DNA of 64,000 nt from JBGAHD01 sp044226395 (GTDB lineage: Bacteria; Pseudomonadota; Gammaproteobacteria; Xanthomonadales; Ahniellaceae): NCBI GenBank assembly GCA_044226395.1, contig JBGAHD010000003.1:1-64000 (forward strand), in the 5' to 3' direction. The position numbers and the translations under genes were made by a program. Shown piece after piece: positions 8,637-17,592 of this stretch (the stretch's first letter is position 1; each line of letters opens with the position of its first letter). The notes below the pieces were generated by a model, which saw only the letters and a list, made by a program, of their open reading frames with translations, did no database searches and had not been told where the DNA came from.

Positions 8637-11600
8637 GTGCGCCAACATCGTTCATGGATGCGAGCTGGCCTCGCGCTGTTGTTGAGTCTGACCGGCGCGA
8701 GCGCGATGGCGCAGGGCACCGATCCCGCCGCGGTCGCGGGCGCCAACTGGCTCGCCGGTCGCGTGCAGGCCGATGGCAGCTTGACCGGCGAAGCCGCGTC
8801 GCAGGGCCTGCCCGCGCAACAGCGCGCCGAGACGCTCGCCACCCTGGCGCAAGTAATCAACGCCACGCCGGCCGCGCTCGCCGACGCGCAGGCCACGGCG
8901 ATCAATACCGAAGTCGATCTCGCCACGCGCCAAGCACTCGGCCTTGTCGCCGCGTCGCGACCCGGCGATGCCGTGATCGCGCGCATCAAGGCCGCGCGCA
9001 ATGCCGACGGCGGCTTCGGCGCCTATCCCGGCGCGCGCAGCGATTCGCTCGACACCGCGCTGGCGCTGCTCGCGCTGCGCGGCGACGCCACGATCGACGC
9101 GCAGATTCCCGCCACGGCGCTGGGCTTCCTGCGCGCCAATGCCGCCAGCGATGGCAGTCATGGCTTCTACGCGCAAAGCCGCGTGTATGTGACCGCCTAC
9201 GTGATGCTCGCCGCCGCCGCGTGGCGCGATCGCTATGAAGTGGGCGCGATCCTCGAACCCGCGACCACCTGGTTGCTGGCGCGTCGCGTCAGTGGTCACT
9301 ACGCCGAGAGCGCCGACGACGCGCTCGCGCTCATGGCGCTGTCCGCGCAGACCGCCGACGCGCAGGTGCTCGATCCCATCGCCACGGCGCTGCGCGCCGC
9401 GCAGAGCGCGCAGGGCGATTGGGGCAACGACAACTTCGTCACCGCGCTCGCCGCGAGCGCGCTGTGGCGTTTGACCCAGGTGCCGCCGGCGCCGACCACA
9501 GGCACGATCTCGGGCACGGTGGCGGTGTCGGTCAGCAATGCGCCGTTGGTTGGCGCGACCGTGATCCTGGTCGAACAATCGGCCTTCGCCGCGACCAGCG
9601 CCGCCGATGGCAGCTTCGTGCTGGGTTCGGTGCCGCCGGGCACGTACACCGTGCGCGCCAGCGCCGTGGGTTATTCGTCGGCGCAGGCCAGCGTGACCGT
9701 GCAGGCCGGTCGCATCGTGCAGGTCGGTCGTCTGTCGCTGACCGCCGCGCCCTTGAGCGCCACGCTCACCGGCGTGGTGCGCAACAGCTCGGGCACGGTG
9801 ATCGCCGATGTCATCGTGGCCGTGGGCACGGCGACGACCTCGACCAATGCCTCGGGCGCGTACACGCTCACCGGCCTCAACGCCGGCCCGAACACGATCA
9901 CGATGAGCAAGTCGGGCTTCCAGACGCTGACCACCAATGTCAGCTTCGAAGCCGGTCGCACCTACACCTTCTCGCCGACCTTGCTCGCCACCGGCGCGCC
10001 GCCGCCGACCGATGCCTCGGTCAAGGGTCGTCTGCTCGACTCGGTCAGCAATGCCGCGATCAGCGGCGCCACGGTCGTGGTCGGCGCCAAGAGCGCGATC
10101 ACGGGCGCGGATGGCCGCTTCAACCTGACGGCGCTGCCGATCGGCGCGTTCGACATGAGCGTCACCGCCACGGCCTATGGCACCACGCGCCTGAGTGGCA
10201 CGCTGGCCGGTGGCGCCAATGACGTGGGTGACATCAAGCTCACGCGCTTGCCGACCTCGAGCAATGTCGGCGGCGTCGTCACCGATCTCGACAGCGGCCT
10301 GCCCGTGGCCGGCGCCACCGTGCTGGTGCAGGGCACGGCGCTGCAGTCGATCACCGACGTCAATGGCGCGTATCGCATCGTCGGCATCGCCAACACCAGC
10401 TTCCAGTTCCTGGTCACCGCCACCGGCTACAACACCGCCACCTTCGACGTGGCCCTGCCGCAGCATGGCGAGCATCAGGTCAACCTGCGCATCGCGCGCA
10501 ACGACGGCGGCGGCAACAGCGGCCTGAGTTTCCGCGAAGTGCGCACGAGCAAGCCCGAGTACGGTCCATACGACGAGTTCGAAGTCGAAGCCGAAGCGCA
10601 GAACAGCACCGCCACCGACGCCGCCATGGCGGTCGAGGCGCGCGTGCTCGACGCGGGCAACCAGGTCGTGTTCGAGATCAAGGCCAATCCGGTCGGCCTG
10701 GGTCAGAACCCGCCGAACCTGCCGATCGCGATTCCGGCCAATGCCATCGTCGAGATCGAGATGGAACGCATCCTGCTGCGTCACCCCGCCGGCACGTACA
10801 CCGTGCAGGTGCGTGGCTTCGACAGCAATGGCCGCGTGGTGGCGCAAGGCACGACGCAGTTCACGGTGCGCGAGCAGGCGCTGGTCGCTGGCAATGTCGT
10901 GATCGATCCGCCGTTGACGCAGGCGGGCACCGGTCAGCCCGTGCACTTCCAGGGCGAGCTGACCAACACCGGCAATCTGCCGATACCGGCGGGCGACTAC
11001 GACCTCAAGGTCACGCTCGAAGCGGGCGACACGCTGACCTCGACCCAGCCGCGCACCGACATTCGTTCGCTGTTCAACGCCGCGCCGCTCAATCGTCCGC
11101 GTGGCGCGACGACCGATGCCGCGGGCAATGTCTACATCGCCAACAACGATGGCAAGATTTTGCGTCTGACGCCGGCCGGCGCGCTCGAAGCCGCGTTCAC
11201 CGTCGCCACCAATGTGCCGCTGGCCGACGTGGCCGTGCAGTCCGATGGCACCTTGTGGGCGGTCGCGGTCACGGGCAGCCGACTGTTCCGCATCACGCCC
11301 GCGGGCACGGTCACCGAGTCGCGCGTCAATGCCCTGAGCACCGCGCGTTCGGTCGCGGTGGCGAGCAATGGCGATCAGTACATCGTCGGTGATTTCACCG
11401 GGACCGCGACCGAGTACCGCCTCGTGCGCCGCACGCCGGCGGGCGACGAGACCGTGTTGATCTCCAACGGTCTGGCCGAGCCGCTGGGTCTCGTGCGCGA
11501 GGCCAGCGGCAGCTATCTCGTGACCAATCAGCGCGACGGCACGATCTCGCGCGTGAGCAGCGATGGTCGCGTCGAGCCGTATCTGTCGGGCTTCAATCGT

Positions 11601-14600
11601 CCTTACGGCTTGGCCTTCGACGCCGCCGGCAATCTGTTCGTGGTCAACGGCGGCAACAACACGCTCACGCGCGTGGCCACCGATGGCACGCGCACGGTGT
11701 ACGCGAGTGGGTTGAATCAACCGAGCGACATCGCCGTCGGCCCCGATGGCGCGGTGTATCTGGTCAATCGCGGCGACAACGCGATCCTGCGCATTCCCAG
11801 CGCCGGCGTGGTGCAGGTCTTCGCCAGTGGCCTGGCCTACAACCCGCAGGACATGATCTACGACGCCACCGGCAAGCTGATCATCGCCAATGACGACGGC
11901 ACGCTGCGTCAGAAGGACGCCAGCGATCACGTGACCGTGATCGCCCAGGGCCTGTCGTCGCCGCGCGGCATGTTGCTCGACACCGACGGCTCGATCCTGA
12001 TCGCCAACTACGGCAATGGTCAGGTGCGGCGCTACAACGCTGGCACCTTGACCACTTTCGCCACGGGGCTCAATTCGCCTTACGGCGTGGGTCGCGGCAG
12101 TCCCGATGGCTTGTTCTACGTCACCGAGAACAACGTCAACCGCATCGCCCAGGTCAATGCCTCGGGCACCATCGTCGGTCGCCTGGAATCGTCGATCTAT
12201 TACCCGACGGTGATGCGTCCGGATGGCGATGACCGCGTCTTCATCTTGAACAACGGCGGCTCGGTCAGCGTGCGCGACGCCAGCGGCCCGCGCATATTCA
12301 CGCGCACGCCGGCCTTCGGCGATTTCGCGCCCGATGGCGCTGGCGGCATGATGGCGATATCCAATCGCGACGTGTATCGCGTCGACGCCGCCGGTGTCGG
12401 CACGCGCTTGATCACGCTCGCGTTCACGCCCTCGGGCATCGCGCGCCTGCCCGATGGCACGGTGCTGCTGACCAACAACGGCGGCTCGACCGTGCATCGC
12501 CTGGATGCGACCAACACCGTCAGCGTCTACTCGACCCTGACCGAACGTCCGCGCGAAATCGTCACCGACGCCACCGGCGTGGCCTATGTGCGCACCGACT
12601 CGGCCAAGATCTGGAAGATCGCCACCGACGGCACCGCCACGCAGTTCTTCACCACGCCCAATCTGTACGTGCTGTCGATCGACCCCGATGGTCGCCCGAT
12701 CGTGTTCATGTACACCAGCGCCAACAGCTATCAAGTGCAGACGCTCGACCCGACCACGGGCGTGGGCACCCTGGTGCAGCGCAATCTGCCTTACATCTAC
12801 GGCATCGCGGTCAATCGCGCCGGTCGTCTGACCGTGGCCGACTACAGCAACTATCAGCTGCTCGACTACGCCGGCGGCGCGCAGATCGGCAATGTGCCGG
12901 GCTACATCAGTCCGCGCGACATCCAGTGGGACGGCAGCAAGTATTTCTTCCACGACCAGTCGTACATGTATTCCTTCGTGCCGGGCGAATACCCCAAGCG
13001 CCTGGGCGGCTGGGGCTCGACCTATATCTCGCTGCGCGGCTCGAACATCATCTGCGGCGCCAGCGGCAATCTGTATCGCTGGAACGGGTCGGGCGGCACG
13101 ATATTCGCCTCGGTCGCCGGCGCCAATGACCTGCGCGGCGTGGCCGTGGCCTCGGACAATTCGTTGGCCGTGGGCAACTTCACCGACAGTCGCGTGATCC
13201 TGGTCAGCCCCACCGATCAGATCACGCGCGAGTTCGCCGGCCTGGTCGGACCGCAGGGCCTGACCTTCGCGGCCAATGGCGATCTGTACGTGGGCAACAA
13301 CACCACGGGCACGGTGCTGCGCTTCCCGGCCGGCACCGAGTCGCCGGAAGTGTTCGCGCGCGGCGCCAGCAGCGTGCGTCATCTCGCCTTCGACGGCACG
13401 GGTCGCTTGTGGATCACGCGCTCGACCGTGTTGAGCCGCATCGATCCGATCACGCGCGTGATGACCGATGTCGCCAGCGACGGCACGGCCTCGCTGTGGA
13501 GCGTGCTGATTGACGGCTCGCGCGTGCTCGCCGCCGACAGCGCGCGCGCGCAGATTCGCGAACTCAATGGCTCGACCTTGCGCGTGCTGTCGTCGGGCAT
13601 CACCAGCGCCACCGCCGTGCGCTTGAATGCCACCGACACGCCGTATGTCGCCTCGCGCGCCAATGGCACGGTCAGTCGCCTCAACGCTGGTCGCATGGAA
13701 GTGCTGGTGACCAACCTGGTCAATCCGGCCGCCTTCACCTTGCGCAACGACGGCACCTACATCGTGGTGGGCGATCAGGGCGCGGCCTATGACGTCGCGC
13801 TCGATGGCACGGCCACCGACATGCGCCTGGCGCCGCTCGTGGCCAGCGCCAACTTCACCGGCATCACGCGTCGCGGTACGGGCTTCGCCTTGTTCGATGG
13901 CGCGGGTTCGCTGGGCACGGCCTATGAACTGACCGTCACCGCGCCCGAGCCGCCGCCGCCGGTGGGCACGGTCGTGCACACGGCGCGCGTCGCCGCCGGC
14001 GAGTTCCCCGTGGGTGAAGGCCTGCTGGCGATCGACTTCGGTCAATGGGTGCCGCCGTACGGTGGCGACTTCAAGGCCGAAGTCTCGCGCGCGGGCATCG
14101 ATGGCAAGCCCGCCAACTTCCTGCACGTGGGTCCCTACGCTACGGCCGTGCTCACCACCGACACGCCGACCGTGCCGGCCGGCGATCGCACGATTCCGCT
14201 GAAGCTGCGCCTCAATGGCGCCGATTTCACCTCGATCTCGCGCGTCGAATCGGCCGCGTTCCGTCGCCTGGTGAACATCAGCTTCCCGAAGGGCATGATC
14301 GCCGACCGCGCGGGCAATCTCTATTACACCGACACCACCGCGCTCTATCGCGTCACGCCCGCGGGCGTGGCCACGCCGATCCTGACCGGTCAGACCGTGC
14401 AGTTCGGCTTGACCATCGACAGCCGCGAGAACCTGTACTTCGTCCATCGCAACGGCAGTCGCTACGAGCTGATCCGCGTCGCGCCCGATGGCACGCGCAC
14501 GGTCGCGGCTGATCTGGGCACGACCGCGGTCAATGGCGTCGCGGTCAACAGCGCCGATCAGATTCTGGTCGGTCGCACCAACGCGTTGCTGCGCGTCGAT

Positions 14601-17582
14601 CCAACCACGGGCTCGATCGCCACGGTCACCACCACGGGCCTGGGCTCGCCGCTCGGCGTCGTGGTCGATGGTCGCGACAACGCCTACGTGCAGAACAGCA
14701 ATCACGTGGTCACGCAGATCCTGCCCGACGGCCGCACGCGCACGATCTTCTCGCGCGCCGATGGCGTGGTGGAGCCGGTGTTCGAGGGCGATGGCTATCC
14801 GACCATCACCGCCGACTGCGCCGATAATTTCTACATCACGGCCTCGCAATGGACGCGCATCAACCAGTCGGGCGAGGAACACATCCTGGCCCAGGTCGTG
14901 CCGCGCACCGGTCAAGTGGTGGCGCTGTTCGACGTGACGCGCTTCAACCCGAGCGTGGGCGACATCGATTACTTGTCGTTCGATCGCTTCGGCAACCGCA
15001 TCCTGATGTGGGATCACAACACCAGTTGGATCTATCAGGTGCCGGTGACCTGCGGCGCGATCGGCGTCGAGGCGCATCTGTTCGCCAAGCGCAACCAGAG
15101 CTTCACCGGCTTCGATCTGGCGCCGGCGACCGTGTTGCCGCTGGCCGATGGCCGCACCGAATACGTGTGGAGCCTGCGCGATGTCACCGCCTCGGGCGCG
15201 GAGATTTCCTTCGCGACCTTGCTGCGCGGCCTCACGCTGGGCGAGACCCGCACGGTCGCCGACAGCGGCCACATCCTGTTCAAGAACAGCTTCAGCCCGA
15301 CCGACGTGCGTCTGCCGGTGCTGATCCCGAGCGTGCAGGTCACCAATGCCGTGGGCATCGCGGTGACCACCGATCGCGGTCAGTACCAGGCCAACAGCAC
15401 GGCGCAGATCACCACGACGCTGACGAACGCCAACACCACCGACTTCATCGGCGATCTCGCGGTCGAGGTCTATGACCTCAACAACGAGCTCGTGGGTCTG
15501 GTGCAGCGCGTGCCCGTGGTCATTCCGGCCGGTGGCAATCTGCCGGTGGCCGGTGAGTTCGCCATCGCCGACATCTCGCCGGGCACGTACAAGGCGCGCG
15601 CGGTGCTGACCGAGCTGGGCCTGGAGAAGGCGCGCGCCGACGCGAGCTTCGTCGTGCTCGCCGACGATCAGGCCGGCACCGCGACCTCGCGCCTGAGCCT
15701 CGATCGCCTGCGCTACGAGCCCAACGATCGCGTCACCATCACCTCGCAAGCGGTGAGCGAATCGGCCAACGTCACGCTCGAGAACCTGACCCTGAACCTG
15801 CAGGTCAAGAACGGCAATGGCGATGTGCTGATGACCAAGGTCCACGCGATCGCGCAGCTGTTGCCGCGCGCCACGCAGACCTTCGAGACGCCATATCTGA
15901 TCAACAACGCGGCGCCGGGCATCTACACCGTGTTCCAGTCGCTCAACGACGCCCAGGGTCACGTGCTGCACACGCGCGTGCAGTCGTACGAGGTGCGCAG
16001 CTCCGGCGATACCGGCGCGGGCCTCACCGGCACGCTCGCGGCGCAACCGCACGTGGCCGATGTCGGCACGCCGATCCTGTTGTCGGGCACGCTGACCAAT
16101 GCCGGCAACGCCGATCTGACCGGCGTGCCCGTGCGCCTGGTCGTGCTCGATGTCGACAACGAGGCCGTGGTCTGGCAGACCACGCTCGCGCTCGACATCG
16201 CGCGCGGCGCCACCGTGCCCGTGCAACGCAACTGGCCGACCACCGGCGTGCCGGCGGGTCGCTACACCGTGGCGCTGATGGCCACGATCGGCGGCACCGA
16301 GCGGCGTCTGGCCAGCGACGAGATCTCGCTCAACGCGCGCACGATCTCGGTCGAGGCCACGCAGCGCATCGACGCCAGCCCGCGCGTGCTGGTGCTGATC
16401 ACGTGCAAGGAACCCGACATCAAGGACGAGCCGTGCGAAGTCACGCGCGAGCGCCTGTTGAACGAGTTCTTCACCGAACGTGGCATCGAGCACCTGATCA
16501 CGTTCAAGGAAGACGAGTTCGACATCGCCTTCTCCAGTGGCGCCTACAACGTCTACTGGCTGGTCGGTCGTCGCGACAAGATCAACCCCGTGCTCGCCGA
16601 TGAGCTGCGCGAGGCCGTGTTCCGCGGCGAAGGTCTGATCGTCGATGGCGATCACGACACGCGCAATCACGTGCTCGACGAAGTCCTGGGCGTGAAGTAC
16701 GTCGGCAAGCTGCCGCAGCCCAATCGCGCGGTCAGCATTCCGGCCAGCGCCGTGTATCCGGCCGCCGAGTTCATCGGTCACGATTCGGCGATCAAGTACA
16801 CGCTGTCCACGGGCACGTCGTATGGCGTGTTCCGCGATACGCCGACCTGGCCCGCGCTGCTGGCCAACACCTACGGCTACGGCAAGTCGGCGACGTTCTC
16901 GTTCGACATGGTCGGCACCTTGTTCGCGGCGCCGACGTCGACGTCGATCAAGACCATCATCGACAACACCGTGCGGCTGGTCACGCCGCCGGCGCGCACG
17001 ATCTGGCATGCCTACGACTACGCGCCGGTGACCACGACCGTGACCAACACGGGTGTCGCGGTCGATCTGGACGTGATCGTCAACGTGCCCACCGGCCTGA
17101 GCATCGAGCGCTTCGCGCCCGACACGCCGACCGCCGGCGCGCAGAGCATCACCTGGCGCGTGCATCTGGAGCCGAACGAATCGCGCGATCTCGACGTGGC
17201 GCTGCGCCTGGGTAATGTCGCGGGCACCTTCACCACGACCACCGTGGTCAAGGTCGCGGGTTCGAGCGAGACGCTGCGCACCCTGACCCTGCCGATCACC
17301 ACCGTGACGCGGCAGACCTATGGCAGCGACCTGGTCGCGCTGATCCAGGCGCTGCCGGTCACGGCCTCGGCCGAGGTCAACGCGCGCAATCAAACGGTGA
17401 CGCGCCTCAACAACGCGCTCACCGCGATCAACAACGGCGATTACTCCGGCGCGTTGAACTACCTGCTGCTGGCGCGCGATCGCTTGAGCAAGATCACCTC
17501 GGTCGACACCAAGGCGGCGCGCGCGGGACTCGGCGAAGTCCAGCGCATCAACGGTTGGCTGTGGTACCTGACCCAGATCTGA
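8637..17582 (+). CDS. giant secreted multidomain protein with carboxypeptidase-regulatory-like and NHL-type repeats
   Basis: The product has 2981 residues. A GTG start with AAGGGGG upstream gives a signal peptide ending AMA-Q near residue 26. Approximate layout: 30-285 an alpha/alpha toroid of the squalene-cyclase/complement type (DGGFGAYPG, LDTALALLALRG); 287-618 four carboxypeptidase-regulatory-like beta sandwiches (DGSFVLGSVPPGTYTVRASA and its echoes); 630-805 CARDB-like domains; 808-1775 and 1875-2138 many NHL/SMP-30-like propeller blades (recurring DAAGNLFVVNGGNNTLTRV style); 2222-2578 more beta sandwiches; 2582-2783 an amidotransferase/ThuA-like alpha/beta domain; 2790-2895 a DUF11-like domain; then a helical tail. 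No anchor motif is seen. It lies 10 bases before the RHS toxin gene. I infer a structural or delivery partner for that toxin. The biochemical role is unknown. Confidence 0.85.
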   Translation: MRQHRSWMRAGLALLLSLTGASAMAQGTDPAAVAGANWLAGRVQADGSLTGEAASQGLPAQQRAETLATLAQVINATPAALADAQATAINTEVDLATRQALGLVAASRPGDAVIARIKAARNADGGFGAYPGARSDSLDTALALLALRGDATIDAQIPATALGFLRANAASDGSHGFYAQSRVYVTAYVMLAAAAWRDRYEVGAILEPATTWLLARRVSGHYAESADDALALMALSAQTADAQVLDPIATALRAAQSAQGDWGNDNFVTALAASALWRLTQVPPAPTTGTISGTVAVSVSNAPLVGATVILVEQSAFAATSAADGSFVLGSVPPGTYTVRASAVGYSSAQASVTVQAGRIVQVGRLSLTAAPLSATLTGVVRNSSGTVIADVIVAVGTATTSTNASGAYTLTGLNAGPNTITMSKSGFQTLTTNVSFEAGRTYTFSPTLLATGAPPPTDASVKGRLLDSVSNAAISGATVVVGAKSAITGADGRFNLTALPIGAFDMSVTATAYGTTRLSGTLAGGANDVGDIKLTRLPTSSNVGGVVTDLDSGLPVAGATVLVQGTALQSITDVNGAYRIVGIANTSFQFLVTATGYNTATFDVALPQHGEHQVNLRIARNDGGGNSGLSFREVRTSKPEYGPYDEFEVEAEAQNSTATDAAMAVEARVLDAGNQVVFEIKANPVGLGQNPPNLPIAIPANAIVEIEMERILLRHPAGTYTVQVRGFDSNGRVVAQGTTQFTVREQALVAGNVVIDPPLTQAGTGQPVHFQGELTNTGNLPIPAGDYDLKVTLEAGDTLTSTQPRTDIRSLFNAAPLNRPRGATTDAAGNVYIANNDGKILRLTPAGALEAAFTVATNVPLADVAVQSDGTLWAVAVTGSRLFRITPAGTVTESRVNALSTARSVAVASNGDQYIVGDFTGTATEYRLVRRTPAGDETVLISNGLAEPLGLVREASGSYLVTNQRDGTISRVSSDGRVEPYLSGFNRPYGLAFDAAGNLFVVNGGNNTLTRVATDGTRTVYASGLNQPSDIAVGPDGAVYLVNRGDNAILRIPSAGVVQVFASGLAYNPQDMIYDATGKLIIANDDGTLRQKDASDHVTVIAQGLSSPRGMLLDTDGSILIANYGNGQVRRYNAGTLTTFATGLNSPYGVGRGSPDGLFYVTENNVNRIAQVNASGTIVGRLESSIYYPTVMRPDGDDRVFILNNGGSVSVRDASGPRIFTRTPAFGDFAPDGAGGMMAISNRDVYRVDAAGVGTRLITLAFTPSGIARLPDGTVLLTNNGGSTVHRLDATNTVSVYSTLTERPREIVTDATGVAYVRTDSAKIWKIATDGTATQFFTTPNLYVLSIDPDGRPIVFMYTSANSYQVQTLDPTTGVGTLVQRNLPYIYGIAVNRAGRLTVADYSNYQLLDYAGGAQIGNVPGYISPRDIQWDGSKYFFHDQSYMYSFVPGEYPKRLGGWGSTYISLRGSNIICGASGNLYRWNGSGGTIFASVAGANDLRGVAVASDNSLAVGNFTDSRVILVSPTDQITREFAGLVGPQGLTFAANGDLYVGNNTTGTVLRFPAGTESPEVFARGASSVRHLAFDGTGRLWITRSTVLSRIDPITRVMTDVASDGTASLWSVLIDGSRVLAADSARAQIRELNGSTLRVLSSGITSATAVRLNATDTPYVASRANGTVSRLNAGRMEVLVTNLVNPAAFTLRNDGTYIVVGDQGAAYDVALDGTATDMRLAPLVASANFTGITRRGTGFALFDGAGSLGTAYELTVTAPEPPPPVGTVVHTARVAAGEFPVGEGLLAIDFGQWVPPYGGDFKAEVSRAGIDGKPANFLHVGPYATAVLTTDTPTVPAGDRTIPLKLRLNGADFTSISRVESAAFRRLVNISFPKGMIADRAGNLYYTDTTALYRVTPAGVATPILTGQTVQFGLTIDSRENLYFVHRNGSRYELIRVAPDGTRTVAADLGTTAVNGVAVNSADQILVGRTNALLRVDPTTGSIATVTTTGLGSPLGVVVDGRDNAYVQNSNHVVTQILPDGRTRTIFSRADGVVEPVFEGDGYPTITADCADNFYITASQWTRINQSGEEHILAQVVPRTGQVVALFDVTRFNPSVGDIDYLSFDRFGNRILMWDHNTSWIYQVPVTCGAIGVEAHLFAKRNQSFTGFDLAPATVLPLADGRTEYVWSLRDVTASGAEISFATLLRGLTLGETRTVADSGHILFKNSFSPTDVRLPVLIPSVQVTNAVGIAVTTDRGQYQANSTAQITTTLTNANTTDFIGDLAVEVYDLNNELVGLVQRVPVVIPAGGNLPVAGEFAIADISPGTYKARAVLTELGLEKARADASFVVLADDQAGTATSRLSLDRLRYEPNDRVTITSQAVSESANVTLENLTLNLQVKNGNGDVLMTKVHAIAQLLPRATQTFETPYLINNAAPGIYTVFQSLNDAQGHVLHTRVQSYEVRSSGDTGAGLTGTLAAQPHVADVGTPILLSGTLTNAGNADLTGVPVRLVVLDVDNEAVVWQTTLALDIARGATVPVQRNWPTTGVPAGRYTVALMATIGGTERRLASDEISLNARTISVEATQRIDASPRVLVLITCKEPDIKDEPCEVTRERLLNEFFTERGIEHLITFKEDEFDIAFSSGAYNVYWLVGRRDKINPVLADELREAVFRGEGLIVDGDHDTRNHVLDEVLGVKYVGKLPQPNRAVSIPASAVYPAAEFIGHDSAIKYTLSTGTSYGVFRDTPTWPALLANTYGYGKSATFSFDMVGTLFAAPTSTSIKTIIDNTVRLVTPPARTIWHAYDYAPVTTTVTNTGVAVDLDVIVNVPTGLSIERFAPDTPTAGAQSITWRVHLEPNESRDLDVALRLGNVAGTFTTTTVVKVAGSSETLRTLTLPITTVTRQTYGSDLVALIQALPVTASAEVNARNQTVTRLNNALTAINNGDYSGALNYLLLARDRLSKITSVDTKAARAGLGEVQRINGWLWYLTQI

Positions 17583-17592
17583 GGATAGGAAG

